Shown in pieces: positions 1 through 6,807 of a DNA stretch of 18,112 nt. Position 1 is the stretch's first letter; each line of letters opens with the position of its first letter. The stretch lies in contig DATGKK010000088.1 of assembly GCA_035294725.1 (NCBI GenBank), forward strand, positions 1 to 18,112. The letters run 5' to 3'. The DNA comes from DATGKK01 sp035294725 (GTDB taxonomy: Bacteria > Actinomycetota > Acidimicrobiia > Acidimicrobiales > Bog-793). Made by a program: the position numbers and the translations under genes. The notes under the pieces are model-generated. The model saw only the letters and a list, made by a program, of their open reading frames with translations, ran no database searches and was not told the DNA's origin.

Positions 1-50
1 GGCGTCTCGAGGTAGAAGAACATCGCATCGAGGCCGCTCAGTCGCTGCAT
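1..50 (-). CDS. WS/DGAT-type acyltransferase, N-terminal fragment
   Basis: Only the first 16 complete codons lie in the window; the gene runs off the left edge. The minus strand from 50 reads MQRLSGLDAMFFYLET, the characteristic opening of bacterial wax ester synthase/acyl-CoA:diacylglycerol acyltransferases (the QRLSGLDAxFxYLET block). Members esterify acyl-CoA to diacylglycerol or fatty alcohols to make storage lipids at the membrane. The ATG at 48-50 has a purine-rich Shine-Dalgarno sequence, AAGGGG at 57-62 (minus strand), six bases upstream. The catalytic HHxxxDG motif lies outside the window, so activity cannot be judged. Identity rests on 16 residues but the match to the family start is strong. 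Confidence 0.75.
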   Translation of the reverse strand, partial: MQRLSGLDAMFFYLET

Positions 51-89
51 GGTCGTCCCCTTCCCGGGCACTCGGGCCGCGAGCCTCCC

Positions 90-95
90 AGCGTA
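90..95 (-). promoter_or_regulatory. possible -10 box for the WS/DGAT gene
   Basis: The minus strand reads TACGCT at 95-90, matching the TANNNT -10 pattern seen before many genes here. It would give a 5' leader of roughly 30-40 bases containing the AAGGGG ribosome site. No clear -35 is visible. Weak, single-motif evidence. Confidence 0.25.
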
Positions 96-293
96 GCGAC
101 GGCCCGCCGTGCCGGTGTGGGGCCGCTCGCGGCTCTCCTCACCGGGAGCGGGGTGGTGAGCTCTTTGTCGCCGGCCCGTTCCGGCGAGGCCCCGGTTCGC
201 GGGACAGCCACCATCGAGCCGAGCTTGCCAAGCCGACGGCTGATCGGAAAATCATGCGTGAGTACTGCACCGATGTGGGCGCGCGAGACCGGG

Positions 294-327
294 GAGCGGG
301 GCTGGGCCCCGCTCGGGACGAAGTCCC
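294..327 (-). repeat. tandem hairpins just after the IS110 transposase stop
   Basis: GAGCGGGGC at 294-302 and GCCCCGCTC at 306-314 form a perfect 9-bp stem with a TGG loop. Immediately beside it GGGAC (315-319) and GTCCC (323-327) form a 5-bp stem with a 3-base loop. The nearer one begins 6 bases from the transposase stop codon (333-335). They could be a terminator, part of the element's end, or part of a structured RNA. No U-tract follows, so a classical intrinsic terminator is not obvious. Confidence 0.6.
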
Positions 328-332
328 GACGT

Positions 333-1160
333 TCAAGCTGCCGAAGCGAGCGTGACTTGATGCCCGAGCGCGATGAGCTGGCGGACGAGGTCCCGGGTGC
401 GGCGGTCCTTGTTGATGCGGCGCTCATAGAAGTCCGAGCCGAGGTCGATGAATCGGGCGTTCGGGTCGTCGATCAGGTGCCAGACGACGACCAGGATGGA
501 GCGGGCGACCGCGACGAGCGCGCGCTGGCGGCCTCGGCGGCGCACGAGACGTCGGTAGCGCTCGCCCAAGAAGGTGTCGGTCTTCGCGGCCGCGGAGGCG
601 ACCTCGCCGAGCACGCCCTTCAGGTACGGGTTGCCCTTGCCAGTCTTGCCGCCTCGGCTCCGTGGTCCGGACTGGATGATGCGGGGCGAGAGCTTCGCCC
701 ACGACACGAGGTGCGCGGCAGTCGGGAACTGGGCCATGTCGAGGCCGACCTCGGCAACGATGACCTGCGCGGCGCGGAGGCCGACACCGGGGATCTCGTC
801 GAGACGTTCGAGGACAGAGAGGCCTGGGTTCGCTTCGATCTCGCCGGTCTCGGGGTCCGACGGAGGCTGGGCTCGGGGAAGCTGGGCGACGAGTTGGTCG
901 ACTCGAGTGGTCAGCCGTTCGATCTTGTCGCTGAGCGCGTCGACCTGGTCGAGGAGCATCCGGGCCAGCTCGGCGTGGTGCGCGTCGAAGCGGCCGGTGA
1001 GCGCCTCGCGCAGCGCGGCGGTCTTCTTGCGCATCTTGCCGAGTGCCAGGTCGGCGAGGACCTCGGGGTCACGTTCACCGGCGATGAGCGCCTCGAGCAT
1101 CGCACCAACCCGACAAGGCGCCGACACGACCAACACTGCCCGGGCAGCGTCATCGACCAT
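333..1160 (-). pseudogene. IS110-family transposase, 5'-truncated
   Basis: The 275-residue frame matches the C-terminal part of IS110/IS116/IS902 transposases, which act as RNA-guided (bridge-RNA) DNA recombinases. Visible blocks are the ALIAGERDPEVLADLA segment (about 25-39), a helical stretch (about 60-95), PGVGLRAAQVIVAEVG (124-139) and SWAKLSPRIIQSG (153-165), whose serine near 164 fits the conserved transposase serine. A basic C-terminus follows. The N-terminal RuvC-like DEDD domain of about 130-150 residues is missing: an in-frame TAG lies just upstream of the ATG at 1160, and beyond it lies remnant host sequence. The family is normally about 400 residues. The true IS/host junction probably lies between about 1105 and 1150, so the first 15-20 residues may be chance coding. 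The copy should be inactive. Confidence 0.85.
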
Positions 1161-1503
1161 CGAGACCTGCTACGAGATCCTCCGAAGCGGCGCCGAGGGT
1201 TTCCGACCCCGAGAAGCTGCGCGCCATCCTCTCCCGAAAGCTCGTCGTCGAAGGGCCCATTGCCGGGCGCCGGGTGGGCGCCGAGCCGGTGTGTCAAGGC
1301 GAGGCCGGCTTCGTCACCGCGCTTCGGCACCTCGAGATGCTCCAGTCCCTCGCCGCACCTGGTCAGGCAGCCACCCTCTACGATGCCGACCTGCCCGGCG
1401 GCACCTGCCCCTTCGCCGAGCTCTTCGAGCTCGACGCCGGCACGATCACCGCCCTCCGGCTCGTCGACGACCCCACCCGTTACGTCGAGTTGGCGGCCGG
1501 TGA
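1150..1503 (+). pseudogene. SnoaL-like (NTF2-fold) protein remnant
   Basis: A fragment of a SnoaL-like polyketide-cyclase/NTF2-fold protein is readable in two frames. Frame 1 gives IETCYEILRSG near 1159-1191. After about 1200 the sense continues in frame 2: SDPEKLRAILSRKLVVEGP, then the strongly family-like TLYDADLPGG, AELFELDAGTITALRLV and DPTRYVEL (to about 1493). So there is a one-base frameshift near 1199-1203, and no start codon on the left, where IS110 sequence begins. A stop in frame 1 (TGA 1501-1503) lies about where such proteins usually end. The small cone-shaped fold serves many unrelated enzymes, so no substrate is assigned. I infer that insertion or deletion at the IS110 copy destroyed the gene start, after which it decayed. 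Confidence 0.6.
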
Positions 1504-1622
1504 CCGCCGCGGAACCTCGGGCGGACGGAGCTCGCACGGCCGGAGCGGGCACTGCCCTGGTCTCGCTCGGGAGAGACCGGCGGGCGTCCGCAGCCAGGCC
1601 GTCAGGACCGTCCCGTTGCGGT
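1504..1622. other. short gap with no recognisable feature
   Basis: Between the SnoaL-like remnant and the 3' end of dut I see no gene, repeat or strong hairpin. It probably contains decayed sequence plus the dut 3' flank. Confidence 0.4.
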
Positions 1623-2063
1623 TCAGGCCACCCCGGTGTGGCCGAAGCCGCCGTCGGCCCGCTCGCTCGCGCCGAGCGTCTCGTACTCCACGAGGGCCAC
1701 CTGTTCGACGCGCACGACGACGAGCTGCGCCACCCGGTCCCCGACGTGGACCTCGAAGTCGGCCCGGGGATCGTGGTTGACGAGGATGACCCCGATCTCG
1801 CCCCGGTAGCCGGAGTCGATGAGCCCTGGCGAGTTGAGGCAGGTGATCCCGTGCGCAAGGGCGAGGCCGCTGCGAGGAAGGACGAGGCCGGCATGGCCAG
1901 GGGGGAGCTCCAGCTTGATGCCAGTCGGCACGAGGGCCCGGCCGCCGGCGGCCGGGACGGTCACCTGCAGCGTCGATCGCAGGTCGAGCCCAGCGTCGCC
2001 GGGCCGGGCGGGGGCCGGGAGCGGTGAGGCGCGATCGACCCGCACGGCGGGGACCTCGAGCAC
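1623..2063 (-). CDS. dut: dUTP diphosphatase
   Basis: The 146-residue protein is a trimeric dUTPase: it hydrolyses dUTP to dUMP and pyrophosphate in the cytoplasm, supplying dUMP for thymidylate synthesis and keeping uracil out of DNA. All five family motifs are present in order: GDAGLDLRS (22-30), PRSGLALAHG (64-73), SPGLIDSGYRGEI (78-90) with the catalytic Asp, RVAQLVVVRVEQ (109-120) and the glycine-rich tail RADGGFGHTG that closes over the substrate. Length is typical. The GTG start at 2063 is chosen because TACGGT ends exactly six bases before it, predicting a leaderless mRNA; there is no Shine-Dalgarno. An in-frame GTG 15 bases further in is the alternative. The gene is divergent from orn. 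Confidence 0.95.
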   Translation of the reverse strand: MLEVPAVRVDRASPLPAPARPGDAGLDLRSTLQVTVPAAGGRALVPTGIKLELPPGHAGLVLPRSGLALAHGITCLNSPGLIDSGYRGEIGVILVNHDPRADFEVHVGDRVAQLVVVRVEQVALVEYETLGASERADGGFGHTGVA

Positions 2064-2069
2064 GACCGC

Positions 2070-2075
2070 ACCGTA
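2070..2075 (-). promoter_or_regulatory. dut -10 box, leaderless
   Basis: The minus strand reads TACGGT at 2075-2070, followed by gcggtc and then the GTG start at 2063. The six-base spacing puts the transcription start at or next to the start codon. No -35 match is visible. Confidence 0.55.
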
Positions 2076-2135
2076 GCTGAGAGGGCGGCCGCCGGCACCG
2101 GGCGGCTCGCCTCGCCAGCAGGTGCCAGGGGTCGT

Positions 2136-2141
2136 TACGAT
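2136..2141 (+). promoter_or_regulatory. orn -10 box, leaderless
   Basis: TACGAT lies eight bases before the GTG start at 2150. No purine-rich ribosome site is present in between (ccccgccc), so a leaderless or near-leaderless message is likely. The dut and orn promoters sit back to back within an 86-base gap. Confidence 0.55.
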
Positions 2142-2149
2142 CCCCGCCC

Positions 2150-2764
2150 GTGCTGGTGTGGATGGATCTCGAGATGACGGGGCTCGATCCCGAGCGCCAC
2201 GTCATCGTCGAGATCGCCACCCTCGTCACCGACGACGACCTCACGATCGTGGCCGAGGGACCGGACCTCGTCATCGCCGCCCCGGAGGCACAGCTCGCCG
2301 GGATGGAGGAGGTCGTCCGGCGCATGCACACGACCTCCGGGCTGCTCGAGGCGATCCGGGGTTCCACGACGACCCTCGAGGAGGCGGGCCGGGCCACGCT
2401 CGAATTCCTCCGCCAGCACGTGCCGGCCGGCGAGACCCCGCTCTGCGGCAACTCCATCGCCGTCGACCGCAGCTTCCTCAAGATCCACCTGCCCGAGCTC
2501 GACGCCCACTTCCACTACCGCAGCATCGACGTCTCGACGGTGAAGGAGCTCTGCCGGCGGTGGAACCCGCCGCTGTACGCCGCCCGTCCCCACAAAGCGA
2601 CCGCGCACCGCGCCCTCGACGACATCCGTGAGAGCGTGGCCGAGCTCGTCTACTACAAGGAGAACTTCATGCGGATGGGAACTGCCGCCGGCAGCGAGGC
2701 CGGCCGGGAGCCCGAGGGGGACCGGGGGGACGGGCCCGGCGCCGCGGGCACGGCCGGCTGGTGA
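2150..2764 (+). CDS. orn: oligoribonuclease
   Basis: This DEDDh 3'-5' exoribonuclease degrades nanoRNAs of 2-5 nucleotides, including the pGpG left from cyclic-di-GMP breakdown. Exo I is visible as VWMDLEMTGLDP (residues 3-14) with the metal-binding Asp and Glu; the middle block contains CGNSIAVDRSFL; the last block is HRALDDIRES with the catalytic His and Asp. The core ends near residue 178 (YYKENFMRM), matching the usual 180-200 residues. A low-complexity Gly/Glu/Arg tail of about 25 residues follows and is probably disordered. The GTG start fits the family N-terminus (LVWMDLEMTGL). The stop codon overlaps the GTG of the next gene in GTGA (2761-2764), so the two are probably translationally coupled. 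Confidence 0.95.
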   Translation: MLVWMDLEMTGLDPERHVIVEIATLVTDDDLTIVAEGPDLVIAAPEAQLAGMEEVVRRMHTTSGLLEAIRGSTTTLEEAGRATLEFLRQHVPAGETPLCGNSIAVDRSFLKIHLPELDAHFHYRSIDVSTVKELCRRWNPPLYAARPHKATAHRALDDIRESVAELVYYKENFMRMGTAAGSEAGREPEGDRGDGPGAAGTAGW

Positions 2765-3966
2765 GCGAGCACAAGCCTGCTCAGGACGCGAGCACGGCGC
2801 CTCGGCCGCGACGCCAAGAGCAGGAGCCGGCGTCCGAGGAGATCGCCGAGGTCGCCCCCTCGGTGCTCCGGCTCCAGATCCCGATCAACTTCACCGGGCT
2901 CGGCCACGTGAACTCCTACGCCCTCGTCGACGACCGGGGTGCTGCCGTGGTCGACGCGGGGCTCCCCGGAGCAGCGACCTGGTCCGCCCTCCGCCAGCGG
3001 CTCTCTGACGCCGGCATCGGCCTTCGGCGGGTCCACACGGTCGCCGTCACCCACTCCCACCCGGACCACTTCGGATCAGCCGGCCGCCTTGCCCACGCGG
3101 CGGGCGCCTCGCTCGTCGCCGAGCGCCGTTTCCACACCTGGTTCGAGCGCCAGCCGCCGGCGGGCGGGCCCCCCTATGCACCGACCCACGGTCACTCCCA
3201 CGAGGCGGTCGGGAGCTCCGCTCCCGGCGGGACCGGTGATCTCGAGGGGGCCGAGGAGGACGACACGGGCTACCTCGGCATGATGAGGAGCCGCCGCACG
3301 CCCTGGGGCGGGCAGCCGTTCCCCTCGAGCCGTCGCCAGCGCCTCGCCCGGCGGCTCGCCACCCGTGGCCTCCTTCCCGCCATGCGCCCTCCCATCCCCG
3401 ACCACCGGGTCGACGACGGCGACGTCCTCTCGCTGTCCGGGCGGCAGTGGCGGGCCGTGCACACTCCGGGACATACGGGCGACCACCTCTGCCTCTACGA
3501 CCCCGCCGAGGGCGTCCTCATCTCGGGCGACCACGTGCTCCCCACGATCACGCCCCACATCGGGGGCCTCTCGCCGCTCGCCGACCCTCTCGGGAGCTTC
3601 CTCGCCTCCCTCGCCCGGCTGTTCGAGATCGGCCCCGTGCAGCTCGTCCTTCCCGCTCACGGGCACCCGTTCACCGACCTTCGCCGGCGGGTCGACGAGA
3701 TCATCGCCCACCACGACGACCGGCTCGACGCCCTCCGGGAGATCGCGAGGCAGGCCGGCGGCCGGCTCACGGTCGTCGAGCTGTCACAGCAGCTGTTCCG
3801 CCGCCCGCTGTGGGGGATGATGGCGGAGAGCGAGACCTTCGCCCACCTCGAGTTCCTCCGGCTGCGCGGCGAGGCCGAGCGCGTGCGGCTCGACGACGGC
3901 CAGCTCGCCTACTCGCTCGATCCCGACGGACGCTCCTCGGCCCGCGAGGCCGCGTTCGGGTCGTAA
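2761..3966 (+). CDS. MBL-fold metallo-hydrolase
   Basis: The 401-residue protein has the metallo-beta-lactamase fold. The first metal site is THSHPDH (97-103); further ligands are HTPGHTGDH, SGDH and the late LVLPAHGHP. This set matches the glyoxalase II-like hydrolase branch with two metal ions. The C-terminal 100 residues (RRRVDEIIAHHDDRLDAL, then WGMMAESETFAHLEFL) resemble the helical domain of MBL/LACTB2-like proteins. A charged, poorly conserved region of about 30 residues precedes the fold. Between the first and second metal blocks there is a long variable insertion with a His-rich THGHSHE patch. The substrate is unknown; thioesters or nucleic acids are family possibilities. It starts at GTG inside the orn stop (GTGA) and its last 58 bases overlap the convergent patatin gene. 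Confidence 0.88.
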   Translation: MSEHKPAQDASTAPRPRRQEQEPASEEIAEVAPSVLRLQIPINFTGLGHVNSYALVDDRGAAVVDAGLPGAATWSALRQRLSDAGIGLRRVHTVAVTHSHPDHFGSAGRLAHAAGASLVAERRFHTWFERQPPAGGPPYAPTHGHSHEAVGSSAPGGTGDLEGAEEDDTGYLGMMRSRRTPWGGQPFPSSRRQRLARRLATRGLLPAMRPPIPDHRVDDGDVLSLSGRQWRAVHTPGHTGDHLCLYDPAEGVLISGDHVLPTITPHIGGLSPLADPLGSFLASLARLFEIGPVQLVLPAHGHPFTDLRRRVDEIIAHHDDRLDALREIARQAGGRLTVVELSQQLFRRPLWGMMAESETFAHLEFLRLRGEAERVRLDDGQLAYSLDPDGRSSAREAAFGS

Positions 3967-4955
3967 CCACGGGCCCGCCGCGCGAACGGGACCTTCGGGA
4001 CGAGCGGCACCCGCCGGAGCCACCCGGAGCCGTCCCGATCGACCGGCCGGGAGCCCTCGTAGCGCTTCAGGCGCCGGTAGTCGGCGATGACGTCGCGCGC
4101 CTCCCGGTAACCCTGGTCGATCAGCTCCTCGGTGCGGGAGAAGTCACCCGGGTCGAAGATCATCGACCCGGGCTGCTCGATCACCACGACGTCGACATCG
4201 TCGGGGATGCGGCCGAGGTCGCGCCGGACCCGCGCGCCGAGGGCGAGGTTGAAGGCGGAGAACATCGCCTCGAACGGCCGTGAGAACGGCGGCGCCGGCG
4301 CGTCGACGCGACCGCAGAGCAGGACGAAGATCCGCCTCGCCCCGACCGCGAGGGCGGCCGAGATCCCCACGTTGTCGAGGACTCCGCCGTCGACGTAGCG
4401 GTGGTCGCCGATCCGCACGACCGGGTAGAAGCCCGGGAGTGCCGCCGAGGCCATCACGGCATCGAGGGCCGGACCGGAGGTGATCCACTCCTCCCGCCCG
4501 TCGTCGAGCCGGCTCGCGATCACCAAGAGCGGGACCGGCGCCTCCTCGAGGCGCTCGAAGCGCAGGTACGACTGCACGATCCGGCGGAGGCCGTCCATGG
4601 AGAAGACCGACTCGCGCCGCTCGAGGAAGCGCCACGCCCCCTGGAACCGTCGCCTCGGGAAGACGTCGGTCGCGGCGATGCGCTGCCACACGTCGGCAGC
4701 GAGGTAGACGCCCTCGAGGGTCGGGAGCCCTGCGAAGGCGGCCCCGTTGATGGCGCCGATCGAGGTGCCGACGAACAGGTCGGGATGGATCCCTGCCTCG
4801 ACGAGCGCCCGCATCATGCCGACCTGGACGGCGCCCCGGTTGCCGCCCCCGCCGAGCACGACGGCGGTCTCCACCGGTCGCGACGGCCACGGCGCCTCCG
4901 GGGCGGCGATCCCGCCGTGGCGGTAGGCGCTCGGGGCGAGGCCGTAGACCGGCAT
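3909..4955 (-). CDS. patatin-like phospholipase
   Basis: The 348-residue protein is a patatin-family serine acyl hydrolase that cleaves acyl esters of phospholipids or neutral lipids with a Ser-Asp dyad. The oxyanion loop GGGGNRG is at 35-41, the nucleophile elbow GTSIGA at 63-68 (Ser65) and the dyad Asp in YVDGGV (Asp189). The C-terminal 150 residues include a basic tail. No signal peptide or membrane helix is seen, so it is probably cytosolic or peripheral on the membrane. ATG at 4955 comes one base after the stop of the upstream YhdH-like gene (4957), so it is the last gene of a three-gene operon. Its 3' end overlaps the MBL gene for 58 bases on the opposite strand. Confidence 0.92.
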   Translation of the reverse strand: MPVYGLAPSAYRHGGIAAPEAPWPSRPVETAVVLGGGGNRGAVQVGMMRALVEAGIHPDLFVGTSIGAINGAAFAGLPTLEGVYLAADVWQRIAATDVFPRRRFQGAWRFLERRESVFSMDGLRRIVQSYLRFERLEEAPVPLLVIASRLDDGREEWITSGPALDAVMASAALPGFYPVVRIGDHRYVDGGVLDNVGISAALAVGARRIFVLLCGRVDAPAPPFSRPFEAMFSAFNLALGARVRRDLGRIPDDVDVVVIEQPGSMIFDPGDFSRTEELIDQGYREARDVIADYRRLKRYEGSRPVDRDGSGWLRRVPLVPKVPFARRARGYDPNAASRAEERPSGSSE

Positions 4956-4956
4956 C

Positions 4957-5964
4957 TCAGCCGCCGACGGCCACCACGATCCGCCCCCGGGTCCGGCCCG
5001 AGAGGATCTCGCCGGCGAGCTCCGGCACCTCGTCGAGCCGGGACTCGACGGTCATCGCGTCGAGCAGGTCGACGGGCAACTCCGCCGCGAGACGCTCCCA
5101 GGCGCGGCGGCGGAGCTCGGTCGGGCAGCGGACCGACTCGACGCCGGCAAGGTCGACGGCGCGCAGGATGAAGGGGTGGACCGTGGTCGGCAGGTCGGCG
5201 CCTCCGGCAAGGCCGCAGGCGGCGACGCAGCCGCCGTAGCGCGTCTGGCGGAGCACGGTGGCGAGGATGGGACCGCCCACGGCGTCGACCGCGCCCGCGA
5301 AGCGCTCCTTGTCGAGGGCACGGGGAGGGGCGTCGGCGAGCTCAGTCCGTTCGATGAGCTCCGAGGCGCCGAGACGGCGCAGGTAGGCCGCCTGCTCCGG
5401 CTCGCCGGCGCGGCCGCTCTCCGCCGCGACCCGGTAGCCGGCCCGGGCGAGGAGCGCCACCGCGACGCTGCCCACGCCTCCCGCCGCCCCGGTCACGACG
5501 ACCGGGAGGTCGCCCGCCCGCTCGGGGGTGAGCCCATGCGCCTCGAGGGCGAGCACGCAGAGCATCGAGGTGAGCCCGGCCGTCCCGATCGCCATGGCGC
5601 GGCGGGTGTCGAGCCCCTCCGGCACCGGCACGACCCAGTCGCTTCGGACCCGGGCGAGCTCGGCGAAGCCGCCATGGCGCTCCTCGCCGAGGCCCCAGCC
5701 CGTCACGATGACCTGCTGGCCTGGCTGCAGGCCGGCGGCCTCGGAGCTCACGACCGTCCCGGCGAGGTCGACGCCGCAGACCATCGGGAAGCTCCGGACG
5801 ACCTTGCCCCTCCCGGTGACGGCAAGCCCGTCTTTGTAGTTCAGGCTCGACCACTCGACTCGGACGGTGACGTCGCCGTCGGGAAGCTCGGCCGTGTCGA
5901 TCTCGCCGAGGCGGCCCGGAGGGCCGTCGGGCTCGGCGGCAAGGACGGCGCGGATCGCGGTCAG
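4957..5964 (-). CDS. YhdH/acrylyl-CoA reductase-type quinone oxidoreductase with unusual start
   Basis: This MDR-superfamily NADPH-dependent oxidoreductase without zinc ligands matches the YhdH/AcuI branch, which reduces acrylyl-CoA-like enoyl substrates. Family signatures: SSLNYKDGLAVTGRG (39-53), FPMVCGVDLAGTV, VTGWGLGEERHGGFAELARV (20 residues), the nucleotide-binding GAAGGVGSVAVALL (159-172) and YGGCVAACGLAGG. The first in-frame ATG (5784) would cut off about 60 conserved residues. Reading upstream gives a full family N-terminus, but no ATG, GTG or TTG occurs in that frame. Candidates are CTG at 5964-5962, giving TAIRAVLAAEPDG and overlapping the previous stop in CTGA, or ATC at 5955-5953. 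A strong AAGGAGGAG (5975-5967) lies just upstream, four bases from CTG counted from AGGAGG. I use CTG, giving 335 residues, the normal length. Confidence 0.85.
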   Translation of the reverse strand: MTAIRAVLAAEPDGPPGRLGEIDTAELPDGDVTVRVEWSSLNYKDGLAVTGRGKVVRSFPMVCGVDLAGTVVSSEAAGLQPGQQVIVTGWGLGEERHGGFAELARVRSDWVVPVPEGLDTRRAMAIGTAGLTSMLCVLALEAHGLTPERAGDLPVVVTGAAGGVGSVAVALLARAGYRVAAESGRAGEPEQAAYLRRLGASELIERTELADAPPRALDKERFAGAVDAVGGPILATVLRQTRYGGCVAACGLAGGADLPTTVHPFILRAVDLAGVESVRCPTELRRRAWERLAAELPVDLLDAMTVESRLDEVPELAGEILSGRTRGRIVVAVGG

Positions 5965-6797
5965 ATCTCCTCCTTCACGAGCGTGGCCCAGGCGTAGGCG
6001 CCCACACCGCCGATCGGCATGTGGACGCCGTCTGGGTAGAACCAGGCCGGGTGCTCGGACGCAAGCCGGTCCCAGTTCGCGATGACGGCGTCAGGGTAGT
6101 GCGGCACCTCGCTCGCGAACATCGCGTTGTTCTGCTCCATCCAGCCGTCTGAGGCCGGCCCGTGGTTGGTGACGATGACGACGCGGCTCACGCCGTGGAG
6201 CACCGCCATCATCTGCTGGAACTCGGCGACCGAGACGGGGCCGTTCGTGCCGAGCGCCACGACGACGACGCTGCCGAGCTCGCCCTCGGAGCGCAGCTGC
6301 TGGAGGACGGCGACACCGGTCTCCCACTGCTCGCCGACCTCGGCGTCGACCTGGACGCCTGGTATGAGCTGTTGCAGCGCGCCGGCGGCGTCGATCGTGA
6401 CCGAGTCGCCGACGACGGTCACCCTCCCGGCGACGAGCCCCGGCGCCGGAGCCGGGAGCGAGGAGGTCGGCACGGTGCCGCCCCGGGCCGGGCTCGTGCT
6501 CGTGCTCGTGCTCGTGCTCGTAGCCCGGCCATCGCCTCCTCGCCCCGAGCCGGTGCGGAGCACGTGGAGCCCTTCGCCGCTCGAACCTTTTGCCCGAGCG
6601 GTCGGGGGGCCGCCGCTGCCCACAACCGCGTGCCGATGGTGAGCCCCCCGCCCGGCGGCACTCGCCGAGGCACAGCCGGCGGCGGCAAGGGCGAGGACCG
6701 TGAGCAGGGCGATCAGACGAGCCCGCGTCGGGCACCGGCGCGCGCGCGGGCGAGGCCGGTGGAGGCTTCCTCGTTGGGTTCGGGCGCTCGATGTCAT
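5961..6797 (-). CDS. SGNH-fold lipoprotein, OatA-like O-acyltransferase/esterase domain
   Basis: The 278-residue protein has a basic N-terminus, a hydrophobic stretch RLIALLTVLALAAAGC and a lipobox with Cys42, so it should be exported and lipid-anchored. Residues 43-120 form a Gly/Ser/Thr/Pro-rich linker with a Ser-Thr repeat. The catalytic domain (about 125-278) has block I VVGDSV (Ser132), block III LGTNG (Asn185) and block V YPDGVHMP (Asp256, His259). Order and spacing resemble the extracellular SGNH domain of OatA-type acyltransferases, which modify cell-wall glycans, but the membrane acyltransferase half is absent. Esterase or O-acyltransferase activity outside the membrane is inferred. 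ATG at 6797 is preferred over ATG at 6833, which lies inside the predicted -10 box. Its stop overlaps the YhdH start. Confidence 0.8.
   Translation of the reverse strand: MTSSARTQRGSLHRPRPRARRCPTRARLIALLTVLALAAAGCASASAAGRGAHHRHAVVGSGGPPTARAKGSSGEGLHVLRTGSGRGGDGRATSTSTSTSTSPARGGTVPTSSLPAPAPGLVAGRVTVVGDSVTIDAAGALQQLIPGVQVDAEVGEQWETGVAVLQQLRSEGELGSVVVVALGTNGPVSVAEFQQMMAVLHGVSRVVIVTNHGPASDGWMEQNNAMFASEVPHYPDAVIANWDRLASEHPAWFYPDGVHMPIGGVGAYAWATLVKEEI
5967..5975 (-). promoter_or_regulatory. strong ribosome binding site inside the upstream coding end
   Basis: The last codons of the SGNH gene (Lys-Glu-Glu) spell AAGGAGGAG on the minus strand. It is the strongest Shine-Dalgarno sequence in this operon and supports initiation at the non-standard CTG at 5964 or ATC at 5955, rather than at the distant ATG at 5784. 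Confidence 0.65.
6486..6530. repeat. hexanucleotide repeat inside a 9-bp inverted repeat
   Basis: CTCGTG occurs four times in tandem (6493-6516) plus a fifth copy ending in A (6517-6522). On the coding (minus) strand it gives alternating Ser and Thr in the lipoprotein linker. GGCCGGGCT (6486-6494) and AGCCCGGCC (6522-6530) flank it as a perfect inverted repeat. Each unit is six bases, so gain or loss keeps the reading frame. Confidence 0.85.
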
Positions 6798-6807
6798 TCT
6801 CGCGGGT

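Larger units (their letters stand above)
51..332. other. non-coding flank: WS/DGAT leader plus IS110 3' region
   Basis: This 282-base stretch has no credible gene. The part next to the transposase stop holds two adjacent perfect hairpins (294-314, 315-327), then a comparatively AT-rich patch near 241-270. The part nearest 50 holds the WS/DGAT ribosome site. The outer end of the insertion sequence could not be placed because no terminal repeat or target duplication is recognisable. Confidence 0.5.

Noticed and set aside
38..427. Open minus-strand frames next to the IS110 transposase 3' end as extra IS genes
   Set aside because: No family resemblance and they span the hairpin region; more likely non-coding element sequence.
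117..2027. Long open plus-strand frame of over 600 codons through the IS110, SnoaL-like and dut region
   Set aside because: It runs antisense to the transposase and dut, has Arg/Pro/Ser-rich low-complexity content and no domain; it is a by-product of high GC.
4957..5784. YhdH-like gene starting at ATG 5784
   Set aside because: This would remove about 60 family-conserved residues including the SSLNYKDGLA motif, and it has no ribosome site in contrast to the strong one near 5970.
6493..6522. Short repeat array as a CRISPR or regulatory repeat
   Set aside because: Units are 6 bases without spacers and lie in frame within a coding linker.
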